64,000 nucleotides of DNA from Lumbricus terrestris (Eukaryota; Annelida; Clitellata; Crassiclitellata; Lumbricidae), in assembly GCA_949752735.1 (NCBI GenBank), contig OX457052.1, forward strand, positions 31,463,483 to 31,527,482, given 5' to 3'. The notes below the pieces were generated by a model that was not told where the DNA came from, did no database searches, and worked only from the letters and a program-made list of their open reading frames with translations. Made by a program: the position numbers and the translations under genes. Shown one piece after another: positions 41,598 through 54,500 of this stretch (the first letter of the stretch is position 1; the number at the start of each line of letters is the position of its first letter).

Positions 41598-41823
41598 GGG
41601 GCGCGGTGGTGTAGTGGTGGCACCGTTGCCTTGAAGCCGGAAGGTTCGAGGTTCGAATCCAACTCGCCGCGTAAGGACCTTGGACAAGCCCTTCACTCAC
41701 AATTGCTCAGCGCTTCGGCGTGAAACTCCGATGCAGTGTCCGCTCTGCATTCGGGAGCGCCTCTGAGTAGAGAGCTTGAAGGGGCGCTATAACAAGTGCA
41801 CATACAAACAAGCAAACAAACTA
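41598..41823 (+). mobile_element. tRNA-derived SINE
   Basis: The head carries RNA polymerase III box A (TGGTGTAGTGG, 41607-41617) and box B (GGTTCGAATCC, 41650-41660), 32 bp apart. The tail GGGAGCGCCTCTGAGTAGAG ... GGGGCGCTATAAC matches the LINE 3' end at ~60490-60535. This is a SINE using a LINE partner's tail rather than a real tRNA gene, because no acceptor stem closes. A truncated relative is at 25140-25260. Confidence 0.85.
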
Positions 41824-42515
41824 TAATAGATTCCACTTGCTAGAGCGAACTGACATTCATAGAATCAATAAGACTGCCTGCTGCTTCATACGGTTGGTGT
41901 ACATTACATTACATGGACTTATTATAGTCCTATCATTGCGCTGTGGTTTATAACATAATTTAGGCCTAACGTGAAAGCTTTTAGACCCGCTGATCGAAGT
42001 TTCCTAAAGTGAATTTGTTATTCTGGTGTCAAACCTGGACATCAAGCCACACTGGAAATGTCACTTTCGTAAAGTTCCAAAAGAATTTTAGTCGACGATC
42101 ACTGTCAGACAAATGTCGCAAAAGGTTAGGCCTATTAATGGCATAAAGTTTATGCTAATTTCTTGAAATTTTCGCCGGTAGGCTATTTGTGTATTAGTAT
42201 GACACGTCTTTCCCCACCCCCCAATGAAGTCCAATCAACGCCATAATTTCGAATATTCTAAAACGCAGTTTGCAATTTCTTGATGGGGTAATGAGCGTTC
42301 AATTAGGTTCTCGGTTAGAAGTCATGATCGCTTTGGCTGTCACATTTTAAAGTGCATTTCAGAGTTCCCAAATGCAGTTCTGTCTTAGAAACTTGACGAG
42401 ATCTTTGTTCCTAAATTTGACAGGATGTACGTCATTGCAGCGAACTGCTGAAATTTTAAGACTTTTCATGCATCATTAGTAATATTTCCTTAGCAACCTC
42501 TATTCATTCATTCTG

Positions 42516-42522
42516 TATATAA
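42516..42522 (+). promoter_or_regulatory. TATA box of gene E (putative)
   Basis: TATATAA lies about 25-30 bp before the likely transcript start and ~115 bp before the gene E ATG. Only this gene shows such a box near its proposed first exon. Confidence 0.55.
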
Positions 42523-42634
42523 GTCGGGCAGTTCAAGCATAGACACAGCATCTTCATCAGAGACGAAGACGACATCGCAGAAGAAGACGACATCGCAGAC
42601 GAAGACGACATCGCAGAAGAAGACGACAAGAATT

Positions 42635-42643
42635 ATGGCGAAG
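42635..42643 (+). CDS. Gene E first coding exon (MAK), end of a repeat-rich 5' UTR
   Basis: The leader from ~42541 contains four turns of an ~18-nt unit (GAAGACGACATCGCAGAA-like). The ATG is followed by GCGAAG and donor GTATGC. Assignment to gene E rests on phase, position and the need for a start codon. Confidence 0.5.
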
Positions 42644-45600
42644 GTATGCTACTTTCTAAATTTCTAGGTGGTCGTAGAAAGGTCATAACTCTGGTCAGAA
42701 ACACAGAGGTTTCTAAAACTTGGCCTATACCGTCGAGCTTCACGCTCCTCGGCTCAGGATTAACTCCTGGTTCTTGGGGCCTGCACTTCGGTCAGACAGC
42801 GTCGGCCCTTCACCTGGAAGGGGCTCCCGCTTGCTCAGCGCTTACTATCTCAGTATTGAGCCGTTGAATAGGGTTCTCAAAGAGGGTTTATATAATTTTA
42901 TGTAGTGAATGAATTAATTAATATAAGAAGCTGTTATCAGGCCATAAAAGGTAAGTCGTAAAAACGAATTAAGTTAAGTGAATTGCAATTGAATCTTAAA
43001 ACGCAAGGCTTCGCTTCATTAGTTGTCACAACCGATTCAGGGCAACTGACGGTTAGTAGGCTATAATTGTAGTTAGTTTCATACCGCGCCGTCTGAATAA
43101 AACCGTCACCCAAAGAATCTTGGCCCAAACATACAGAAACCAGAACAAAACTAAGTTCGTGTTTGCTTGCAGTTTAGAGTAAAACTTCCCCAAATATCCT
43201 CAAAGTAAGCTACTAAAGACCAGACAGACTTTAGCAAAAGAAAGAACTTCCAAAATAACAAAATTTGCATAGTTTGTTAGTTTAGTCTAAGTTTGCCCGT
43301 TTTACCAGTATGCTATTTTATTATTAACTTTAGCCTGCAACACTGAAATTATATAGGCTATAGGCCCTACAGCATCAATGATTTGAGATCATAAGTGATT
43401 TCATGCTTCGTCCCATCTATGAGTGCTCTTAGATTCTCTGATCGGCTGCCCTCCTTATTTTCCTCGGTGTCAGGACTGTCGTGGCTCAATCCAGATCATT
43501 TGCCTGCATAGGTCCATCCCTATGGAATTTAATTCCCCACCTGTTTGCTCTATCATCCTCTCTGGTAGGCTTTGCTCAGTTTCCTCTCGCCTTAAATCCT
43601 GCCTTTTCTCTTGGGGTCAACCGCACTGGGAGCGCCTCTGAAAGGTTGCTGAGTAAGGCGCTTTGGGACCGTCCATAAAGTACGTCACGCTCCAGAGGGA
43701 GGAGGTGTAAGAAAGTGTGACAGTTTGTGACAGGGGGAGGGTCAGGCCATGTGTGACGTCACACATTTATTTTTTAAAAATTTTATTTCTAATTTATTAT
43801 TATTTTTTTAGAATTTAATAGCTTTAAAAATGATTTTCAGAAATTTTGTGAAACATTTTAATTAGTTTTATGTCAAAATAGCATGAAATGCGTATCTCCT
43901 GAATGTGTTGTTCACGATTCCTCTCGCTAGCAGCGCTAGTAATGCTGTTGCGAAGTCTTGTTTTATGTATAGCCTTGCTTTCGTCATGCCGGAAGTATTA
44001 TTTCTATGTTGTTCGCTGCATAATTATGTCACTGAGCGACAAATTCGGAATTTAATTTTTACATAAAATAGTAATTATTATTTGTCATCAGTGAATATTT
44101 TTTATTTAAACATAATTCACAGGCCCATAATAAACAGATTCAATATAGCACAAGAGTTTGTCACATAATTTGTCAATCTGGTCTTTTTTTAGTAAAATTG
44201 TTTTGTTTCTTTTTTATTATTTAATCACTGGGTGAGGTAAAGTATCGCTAATCTACTTCTTATCCTGTGTAAAAAGATTGCATAATCGGAAGATTATCTA
44301 AAAAATTTGTTCGAAAGTGTGACGTATTTTAGGGGGAGTCCGAGATTTGTGACAGGGGGAGGGGGTAAAAATGGTCAAAAATAGCGTGACGTACTTTATG
44401 GACGGCCCCTTTATGAATGGTCATGTGCAATGTAATACAATACGATACAATACAAAACACACAAAACAACACAGCGTTTTGTCTGTTAGACTCAGCAAAG
44501 AAAGCAGACTATCCATCAAGAACTATTCTGGACTGGTGTAGCAGCAGTTCTTATCTTTCTGCCGAAAGCCTTTCTGTCGGTAAATGGGGCTGAACCGATC
44601 GTCATTGTACAGAGGATCGTGCTATCTGCACAAGGAAAGGATCGTTGTCCAGAAGTCTCACTTTCCGGACCAATGAATGTTTTGACGGCAAGGTCTCGCC
44701 TGGACTGTGCCAGGAAGTGCGCCTCAAGGGAGGGTTGTCTCCATCATGCTTTCCACAAGAACAACGGAAGCTGCTACATTTACTATTCAACCCCAGCCAG
44801 CCTGACTCCCGCTAAAGATTGCAACTTCATGGTGGCAAGTATATTATATATACCATGACTCATTATAATGAACTAATCAGCAATTTTACCCATGAAAGTT
44901 CCATGCGTATTGCCAGAAAGCAATTTAGTATAAAATGACGTCTTGCAAAGTTATGGGTTCACGTGTTATAATCACGAAAATGATGTCGATGATTGTAGGC
45001 TACAGTTTTCCTCGACTTATTAAAGTTTGTAATTATATAAAGATATAATTATGGCCTATGGGAAAAATCTGTTCAAGATTTATGACCTCTATTGGTTCTA
45101 GGACAATTACCCCCCGGACAATTACCCCCCGGACAATTACCTCCGGACAATTACCCCCTGGACAATTACCCCCTAGGACAATTACCCCCCGGACAATAAC
45201 CCCTTAGGACAATTACCCCCATGCATGCATATATGCACACATGAATATATATACATACATACATACATACATACATACATACATACATACATACATACAT
45301 ACATACATACATACATACATACATACATACATACAAACATACATACATACATACATACATACATACATACATGCATACATACCTGCAATAATACATGCAT
45401 GTTAGACAATTGTTTGTTCATCAAATGTATGTATGTATGTATGTATGTATGTATGTATGTATGTATGTATGCATGCATGCATGCATGTATGTATGTATGT
45501 ATGTATGTATGTATGTATGTATGTATATATGTGAGTATATGTATGCATGTGTATAAACTGTATATGTATGTTTGTATGTGTGTATCGTCTGTTTAGAGTG

Positions 45601-48600
45601 CAAGGGTTCTAACTCCACTTTTCGAAATTGTTCAGGAGAGCAAATCTAAAGTTTCGATGATTGTCAAAAATCCAATTATTGTCATATCATTGTGATTTAT
45701 GAAAATTTGGATAGCAGATTATATCCTTAGTTGGAATAATATATTCTTTTCAATAACTTTAAGCCGCAGCGCATAAAATAATAAAGTCTGTGGAGGACAG
45801 GAGGCAAAATTATAGCAATAGAACCTTTGCGCATTTCAAAATGTTTCGGAATCTGAAGATAGATAATAATTTATTTCATCTTAATTAGGGATTTTTGGAA
45901 AATAGATCGTTTCCCTTAGTTGAAATGATGAAATCTTTTAGGTATTTTGTGTCTCCGAACCTGAAAAATAAATGTTTGTGAGAGAAAGTACGCAAAATGA
46001 TAACTTTATGACGGGAGATAGGCCTAGCCTATGCCTAGAACCTCCGCAGATCCAAGATATTTTTAGATCTGAAGATAGATCGTTTTATAACAACTCAAAT
46101 ATGCGGTTCATAATTATCTTTTAAATTATTATCAACCATTACATGAAAATAATGTGGTTTCTGCCTTTTTTAGTAAGAAATAATAATACGCTTATGGCCG
46201 CTTACAACATTTATAATTGAATTATAATTGAGAATTAATTTTAGAACTTTATCAAAATTCCTTGATTAAAATAATTTTTTTATTATAATAATAAAATTAA
46301 TATGCTAAGTATAATTTTTCCGACCAAAGCAACATGTTGCAGATTGTAAGAAAGATACGATTTTCCTAGGATATAATTTTTAATCACGTATTCTGCACAC
46401 CTTCGGTTAGCATTCTTTGCGTGAACAAATAACTAAAATCGCTATAACGCAAGCGTGAGTGGATAGAACCTTTGCACATTTCACAAATAGGCCATCTCTA
46501 ATATTCAAATAGTTGCTGTTTCGTTATTTATACTCAGAACGATATAATCTTTGCACATTTTAAGCATCACATTAGTAGCAAAAAAATAAAACAATGAAAC
46601 GTTTTTTGAAAAATTTGGAGTTAGAACCCTTGCACTCTAAACAGACGATATGTAAATATGTGTGGCTGTATGTATCCATATATGTGTTATATGTATGTAT
46701 ACATGTACATATGCAATTATGCATGTACGTACATTCGTATGCATTTGTGTGTATTTTTGCATGTATGTATGTTCAAACGCCCATACAGACATATATGCAT
46801 GCATTCATACATGGCATATTATTACATGCACACATACATATTTCTGTATACCGTATTCATACATACATTCAGCAATGGGGGGGTAATTGTCCGGGGGTAA
46901 TTGTCCGGGGGTAATTGTCCGGGGGGTAATTGTCCGGGGGTAATTGTCCGGGGGTAATTGTCCGGGGGGTAATTGTCCTGTCACCCCTCTATTCCAATAG
47001 GCACTTTTGTGTTTTGTTTGAACCACCTCAAATCATAATGAATTAAATCAAGTCAAACACCATTTTATTAAGGCAACAACCGAAGCACATTGATCATAAA
47101 AACACACTAACAACATTAACATTAACATTAATGATTAACATAACCGAAAGAATAAACAGTATATAATAAGAATAAACAGTATATTATAAGAATAAACAGC
47201 ATATAATAAAGTGAAGGATCCTATACGGTTGAGCACTTAAAGGGGTACTCAAAAAGAGACAAGTCCTGCTATCAGGGGGTACCCATAGGCGCAGACTTGG
47301 TCCGAACTTTGGGAGGGACGGACAAGCGGTCGAAGGACGATCGGCGAGGTGCGAAGCGGCGAGCATGAGAGGGGTTTGGGCAGGATAGTGTGCTCTCCCC
47401 AAATGTCGAAAAAGTTTCATTACCTTACTGCATTTGTAGCATTTGAGGCTGTCATCTTATTGAAATTGCTCGTCATTTCAGGGCAAATAGTACTGGTTTT
47501 AAGACTTCAAAGTGTACCCCCAATGTCGAAATGTTTTGAATCTCCATAGTGCAAATGTATCATTTTGTGCAGTCATTTTAACGAAATGGCTCATCATTTC
47601 AGTGCTAAAAGTCTTGATGTAAGACTTCAAAGTGTCCCGCATGTCGCAAATTGTTGAATCTCCATAGTGCAAATGTAACATTCTAGGCTCTTACTTTAAC
47701 GAAATTGCTCATCATTTCAGTGCTGGTAGTCCTGGTCTAAGACTTAAAAGTGTTCCCCCTTATGTTGAACAATTTTGAATCTCCATACTGCAACTATTGT
47801 AGCATGTTAGACTGTCATTTTAATTAAATTGCACATTATTTCAATGCAAACGGTCCTAGTTTCAGACTTTATACTAAAAGTTTCACCTCATTGTTTTTTT
47901 TAAATTTTCCACACTGTAATGTAAACATTTCAGTACGTGATCTATACAACGATTCTCATTATTTCATTGCTCAAATACATGGCTAAAAACTTCAATAAAT
48001 GTCCCCTCCACACAGTGCCGGCGCTAGCACCCCCCGAACCCCCGGTCGGGGGGCGCCCCGAGTTTGAAAGGGGCCCCCAAATTTAGTTGGTCATTATGCC
48101 TATTTGTGACTGTACAGATACGGTCTGGTGCATGCCTCAGCTAACCATATGGCTTTGCCTCAGCTGACCTAATGCAGATTTCATACTGATTTTCGGCGTA
48201 AGTATAAAGCCATTAGGGTTTGAAAGGGGCCCTCAAATTTAGCTGGTCATTATGCCTATTTGTGACTGGACAGATCCGGTCTGGTGCATGCCTCAACTAG
48301 CCATATGGCACTGCCATAGCAGACCTAATGCAAATATCATACTGGTTTTGGGTGTAAGTATAAAGCCGTTTAAACTAACTCAGGCAATTTCGTCCACTTT
48401 CTCAAACACAACGTTTATAAATTGTAACTTATTCTAATTGCTAATATTGGATGAGGCCTCAAAATAAAACCTGCGTGAGGCCCAAACATTAAAGCCTGTG
48501 TTGGGTCCCAGATGTCCTTGGTATGTGTCTGATCTCAAGTTTGCAAGAGATCTCAAATGTAGCTGGTAATTATACATTTCATGACTGTTCAATCTTGAAA

Positions 48601-51560
48601 CCACGCACCGAATTATGTTTAACACATAGCATAGAAAATAATATGACGCAAACCAATAGAGCATTGTCATTCAACCAAAGAGGAGACTTGGAGGTGTGGA
48701 CAGGGGCACGGCCCCACAATTTGTGGTTGGGACGCAACCCTTGTATCCCCAATATTTCAGAAATATTTCATAAGTATCATCCATTGCCCATCAATAATGA
48801 TCAATTTTGTAAAGATGGCAGCCTATAAATGCTACCATTACAGTTGGCAATTCGGACAAATTAATTTTTTTTAAACAATGGAGAGGGGACACTCTGAAGT
48901 CCTAAACCACCACTAACAGCATTGATAAATTAGCATTTTTTAAGATGACAGCTTAAAATTCTACCATTACAGCATGGCAATTCCAAAAATGTTACAATTG
49001 GGAGGGGACACTTACTGAAGTCTTACACCATGCAATTCAGTACTTTCATTATGAGAAATTTTGCTGAGATGACAGCTCAAGGTATGGGGGCCTCAAGTTT
49101 TTTGGGGGGCCTCAGGTACCCTAGCGCCGGCACTGCCTCCACATTGTTACAATTTTTGAATTTCCATATTGTAATTGTAGGAATTTAAGCTGCCACCTTA
49201 ATGAAATTGCTGAGTTTTCAATGCTGTCAGTCATGTTTTAACACTTCTAAGTGTCGCATCCAAATTATTAACAAAAAATTTGGATTTCCACACTGCAACC
49301 GTAGCTTTTTACACTGCCATCTTCACAAAATTATTCGTGACTTTAGTGCTCAGATACGTGATTTAAGTCTTCAATAAATGTTCCCTTCCATTGTTTAATT
49401 CAATTTGCAAACTGTAATGGTAATATTTTAAGCTGTCATCTTACCAAAATTGACCAATAAGGATAAACAGAGGATAACTCTTCAGAAAATTATGGTGAGA
49501 TGTCTGAAATATTTGGGGAATATAAGCACCTCCGTCCCACCACCACGAACTTGGAGGGGACCGTCTCCCCTCAAGCCCCTCTAAGTCTCCGCCCATGGGG
49601 GGGGGGGGTACCCCAATATTAGTAGTTCCACAACAATTGGTCTACAGACAACTCGTCTAACGACAGCTCGTCTACAGACAATTGGTCAAACGACAACTGG
49701 TATACAGGCGGCTATATTGATGAAATAGAAGCTGGATTGATGTAAAAATGTTAATTGGTTTTCTGGCTTAAATGGAAGTTGGATTGATGATTTTCATTCA
49801 TGTATTTCAACATTCGGACATTGGTCCTGGGCACGACGTTAAACTGCATCCATCCTCTGCCACAGGGAACCAGCAACTTCCATGTGCCGGTCCTAAGCCC
49901 GGACAAAATGAGGATGGTTTTCCAGATGGGTGGAGATAAGCTGGCAGTAAAAGACCGAGACCATTGAAATCCGCAAAAACCACGGCACAAGTGACATAGC
50001 GACCCAGATGCTTCAAGGTGTCATGATTTGGAGCTGACATGCACAGGCCGGTCAGTACAGACCAGTGGAGAGAATCGGGGGGGGGGGGGGGGAGAGAACG
50101 TGGGACACATACGGGCATTGACCCAGGTTGTCCTTCGTGCCTCTCTCCCAATATTCTCTTCATCAGACAAGGTGGTCTAGCTGGTTCAAGATGTTAATGG
50201 TATGGAACTGCAGACCGTACAGGTTGAAGATGGGCAACATGACGCGAGACAGACTCAAACAGAGAGTGGCGCCGGACACCTACGGGCGTTTAGCCCAAGG
50301 ATTTCGATGACGATGATGATGATTTCAACATGCATCCAGCTTCTACTTCAGATATAAAAATACCTTCTATTTCTCGCTCGTTATTTTCGTCAATCCAGCT
50401 TCTATTTCAGATATAAAAATGCCCTCATCAAGTCTCCATTACTTAAGCGTATCTTCATCAATCCAGCTTCTATTTCAGATCTAGAAATACTTTCATCCAG
50501 CTTTTATTTCTCAAGCGTTATTTTCGTCAATCCTGCTTTTTCTTCACCTTTAAAGAACCTTCATCCAGATTCCATTTCTTATGCATTTTTTCATCAATCC
50601 AACATCCATTTCACCTGTAAACTCCTTTCAGCCAGCATCCATTTCTGAGGCGCTAGTAGTCTGTAGACCAGTTGTCGCTTGACGAATTGTCTGGAGACCA
50701 CTTGTCGTTAGACGAGTTCTCTTTAGGGTCTACAATACAATACAAAATGCAATTAGTCCAAATGGAGAATCTGTAGACAAAATAGCGCATATGCCACGTC
50801 CCAGAAGTAAGAATCAAGAAAGCTTTTTTGGAGCAATTAATTATTATAGGAAATTTATACCTCACTGTGCTGAGTTGATGTCACCGTTAAGCAACTTAAC
50901 GAAGAAACAGACGCCGAATGTAGTGGAATGGAATGATGAGCTGGAGAGCAGTTTTACTGAGTTGAAGGAAGTATTAGCTAAGACCCCGATCTTAAGACCA
51001 CCAGATTTGGAAAAGGAGTTTGTGATTCATACTGACGCTTCTGGAAAAGGTCTTGGTTGCGTTCTTATACAGCAATATGAAGGGATTAATCACCCAATTG
51101 CTTGTGACAGTAGGAAATTATTGGAACGTAAAACGAAATAATCTGTTGAGGAAAGAGAGTGTTTAGGCATAATGTGGGGCATGCCGCATTATTAGATTCG
51201 ATAGGTATCGTGGCAAGCAGTTTACTACAGAGACTGATCACTGTGAATTGCAATATTATATGAAGGAAAGCAGGATGAAAAATGCGAGAATCATGTGTTG
51301 GATGTCCAAAGTTTACAGTATGCAATATCTGATCGGGAATCAGAGATATCAAAAGGCGTCTGCTCCGCTGTCAGACCGGTTCCATGACATTTAAACACAC
51401 GACAGATAAACACATCTATATCTACATAAGAAAGAAATATATAAGAAATGTGTAAGAAAGGACTTGGCTATGTATGTATGTATGTATGTATGTATGTATG
51501 TATGTATGTATGTATGTATGTATGTATGTATGTATGTATGTATGTATGTATGTATGTATG

Positions 51561-51591
<31 letters not shown>

Positions 51592-54500
51592 GTATGTATG
51601 TATGTATGTATGTATGTATGTATGTATGTATGTATGTATGTATGTGACTTTGTCCAGAATGCACGCTCAGTTTTTGAGCTTTTCACTCCAAACCTTCACT
51701 ACTGTGTAGGTATCGGTATGAGACACAAAGTCGAGGGGTTGGCGATTCTCTACCACCGTGGGGGCCAGGGTGGGGCAAAGCCCCCAAATAAAAAAAACCC
51801 GCAGCTATTGATTTGAATTTTTTTTCCTAGATAGTGGTCCATCAGAACCACCCGGATCAGTGGTTGGCAAATCTCTACCACCATGTTGCGGGGGGTAGAA
51901 AACACTAATTTTCGCTATAAATTTTCATTCGATTGCCACGCATAAAAGCAGTGATTTTAACCGTTTTAGAGGTGTTTAAGGTCAGCTCTGGTGCCAGTAC
52001 GGATCTCACGGGTCGCGTACCGGTGGAGGCGGGTTGGGGTGGGATTGTGGGTTGGGGTGGAAGAGGTGGGGTGGGGGAGGAGTGGGGTGGAGGTGGAGGG
52101 ATGGGCTGGGGTGAGGGGTGGAGGTGGTGGGGTGGGGTGGCGTGGGGGTCGAGGGGTAGGGGTTGGGAATGGGAGTGGTGGAGGGGGTGGGGGGTTGGGG
52201 TGGGGTTGGGTGGAGGGGATGGGTTGGGGTGGAGGGGGATGGAGTGGAAGGTGGGGGTGGAGTGGGGATAGGAGGGGTTGGCGGGGTGGAGGGGTGGGGT
52301 GGAGGGGTGGAGTTGGATGTGGTGGAAAGTTTCGTCAAACCCAAATTTCTCCGGTGGCGTACTGGTAGAGGTCGGAGTGTGGTGTGGTGTTGTGTGGTGG
52401 GATTGTGGCCGAAGCGGATCGAATCCTAAATTTCCCGGCCAACGCCGGGTACTCCAGATAGACGACAGATAAATACACGACAGACAAGCACATGGACAGA
52501 TAAACACACGACAGATAAACACGCAGCACTTGTAGAGTCCCCTTTTAATGTTATCTCAGCGGTTCGGACAATGAGCAAAGGCGAAGATTTGGTTAGAACT
52601 TTGGGGGAGACGGACGAGCGGCGGAAAAAGATCGCCGAGGCGTGAAGTGCCGAGCTGGAAAAGGGGTTTGTGGCACCTTCCTATATGCCGAATGTTTTTT
52701 TAATTTTTCAAGCTGCAATTGTGGCATTTTAGGCTGTCATTGTAACAAAATTGTTCATTATTTCAGTGCTAATAGTCCTGGTTTAGGACTTCCTATGTGC
52801 CCTCCCCTTTGTTGAAATGTTTTTAATTTCCACAGTGCAATGGTAGCATTTTAGACTGTCATTTTAACGAAGTTGCTCAGAATTTCAGTATTATAGTCCT
52901 GGTCTAAGACTTCAAAGTGTCGCCCCAATGTCAAAATGTTTTGAATCTCCACACTGCAATGGCAGCATTTTATGCTGTCATTTTAACGAAATTGCTCATC
53001 ATATCAGTGCTAATAGCCATGGTTTAAGACTTCAATGGCTGGCATTTCGGTGTTAAATGTCCCCCATGTAGAACATTTTCTAATCTCCATATTGCAATTG
53101 TAGCATTTTAGGCTGTTATTCAAACTAAATTGCTCATCATTTTAGTGCTAAATGCCTTGGTTTAACACTTCAAAGTGTACCCCCATGTCGAACATTTTTT
53201 TAATCCCCATACTGCAATTGCAGCATTTTAGGCTGTCATTTAAACTAAATTGCTCGTCATTTGAGTGCTAATAATCCTAACTTAGGACTTCAAAGTTGCC
53301 CCATCATTGTTTTATTTCTTAAAATTTCTACACTGTAATGGAAACATTTTTACGATGTGATCTCAACAAAATTGCTCATAATTTCATTGCTGAATGACTT
53401 GGCTTAAGACTTTCATGAATGTCACCTCGGTATTGTTTAGATTTTTCGAATTTCCATATTTTAATTGTAGGAATTTAAACTGTCATCTTAATAAAATTAC
53501 TCAGTTTCCAAAGCTTATTGTCAAGGTTTGATTCTTAAGAGTGTCGCATCCCAATTGTTTGGATTTCCACACTGTAATCGTGGCTTTTCTAACTGTCATC
53601 TTTGCAAAATTATTCATGATTTCAGTGCTCAGTTACATAGCTTAAGACTTCAATATATGTCCCCTCCCATTGTTTAAAATATTTTCATTTTGCAAACTGT
53701 AACGATAGCATTTTAGGCTGTCATCCTGAAAAAATTGATCATTACGGATAAACAGTGGATAACACTGTAGAAATTTATAATGATATTTCTGAAATATTGG
53801 GGGGGGGGGGGAATATGAGCACCTGCGTTTCTCCCACCACAAACTTTGGAAGGGACCGTCCCCCGCTGTCCACCCTAAGTCTCTGCCCATGACAATGAGC
53901 GGGACGTTGGATGCTCTAGAAGCATTGATGTCTTCCATTAGACTACGCTTGAACCCATCTACGACAAAGTATATTATTTTGGCTGGACAGACGGCAGCAA
54001 CTTGCCAAGCTTGACATCTCTTCTCTTTTATATGAATTTCTTGGCTTTGTCTTTGCAACCCCGGTTCATGACACCTCGGTATCCAACTTGATCAGGAACT
54101 CGCTTTGTACCTTCCTTGTTATAAGCTTACTACGACTTTAGTGTGCGAACATCCATAACAGCAATGATTTGTTTGATGGGCTTGCACTAGCAAATTAATG
54201 GCTTGCGGATGGAACTTTCAAGGTCGTACTTTCAATATACTTTCAGTTGTACACCATCCATTTTGAACTCGTCTCTGGCAACAATCCAGTTGGTGTCTAT
54301 ATTTCTGGTTCAAAATAAAGATCGGCCAACGTATGCCTAATTTAATTAGATTGGATGACCAGTCAGGCACTGCAGACAGTCAGGCACTGCACACTGTGGC
54401 GCATAAACTTCGTTTACAGTTGATGTCTGTCCTTGTGTTTATGATCGCCCAGGTAAAGTCGTGTGTTTGAGGGTCGCGAGATTATCTGTCCGACTGTCCG

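Larger units (their letters stand above)
47284..49597. mobile_element. hAT-type element filled with a ~120-bp satellite (copy 1)
   Basis: Ends CATAGGCGCAGACTTGG and, inverted, CATGGGCGGAGACTTAG. Flanks are GGGGTACC at 47276-47283 and the same bases after an expanded G run (49598-49612). The body is tandem units of ~120 bp (motifs GACTTCAAAGTGT, CTCCATACTGCAA, GCTCATCATTTCAGTGCT), about five before and three after a nested hAT element at 48013-49135. Copy 2 is at 52576-53891. Confidence 0.75.

Noticed and set aside
41598..41672. A tRNA gene
   Set aside because: Boxes A and B are present, but no acceptor stem closes and the sequence runs into a LINE-like tail, so it is a SINE.
42646..42905. 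Open frames just after the gene E first exon
   Set aside because: No recognisable domain; most likely intron sequence or a worn repeat.
47395..48010. A CRISPR array or similar spaced repeat
   Set aside because: Units are contiguous ~120-bp satellite repeats without constant repeat/unique spacer structure, in a eukaryotic genome.
51905..52522. Proline-rich reverse-strand frame of ~200 residues
   Set aside because: It is the complement of the G-rich tract of the Helitron-like element H4; low-complexity only.
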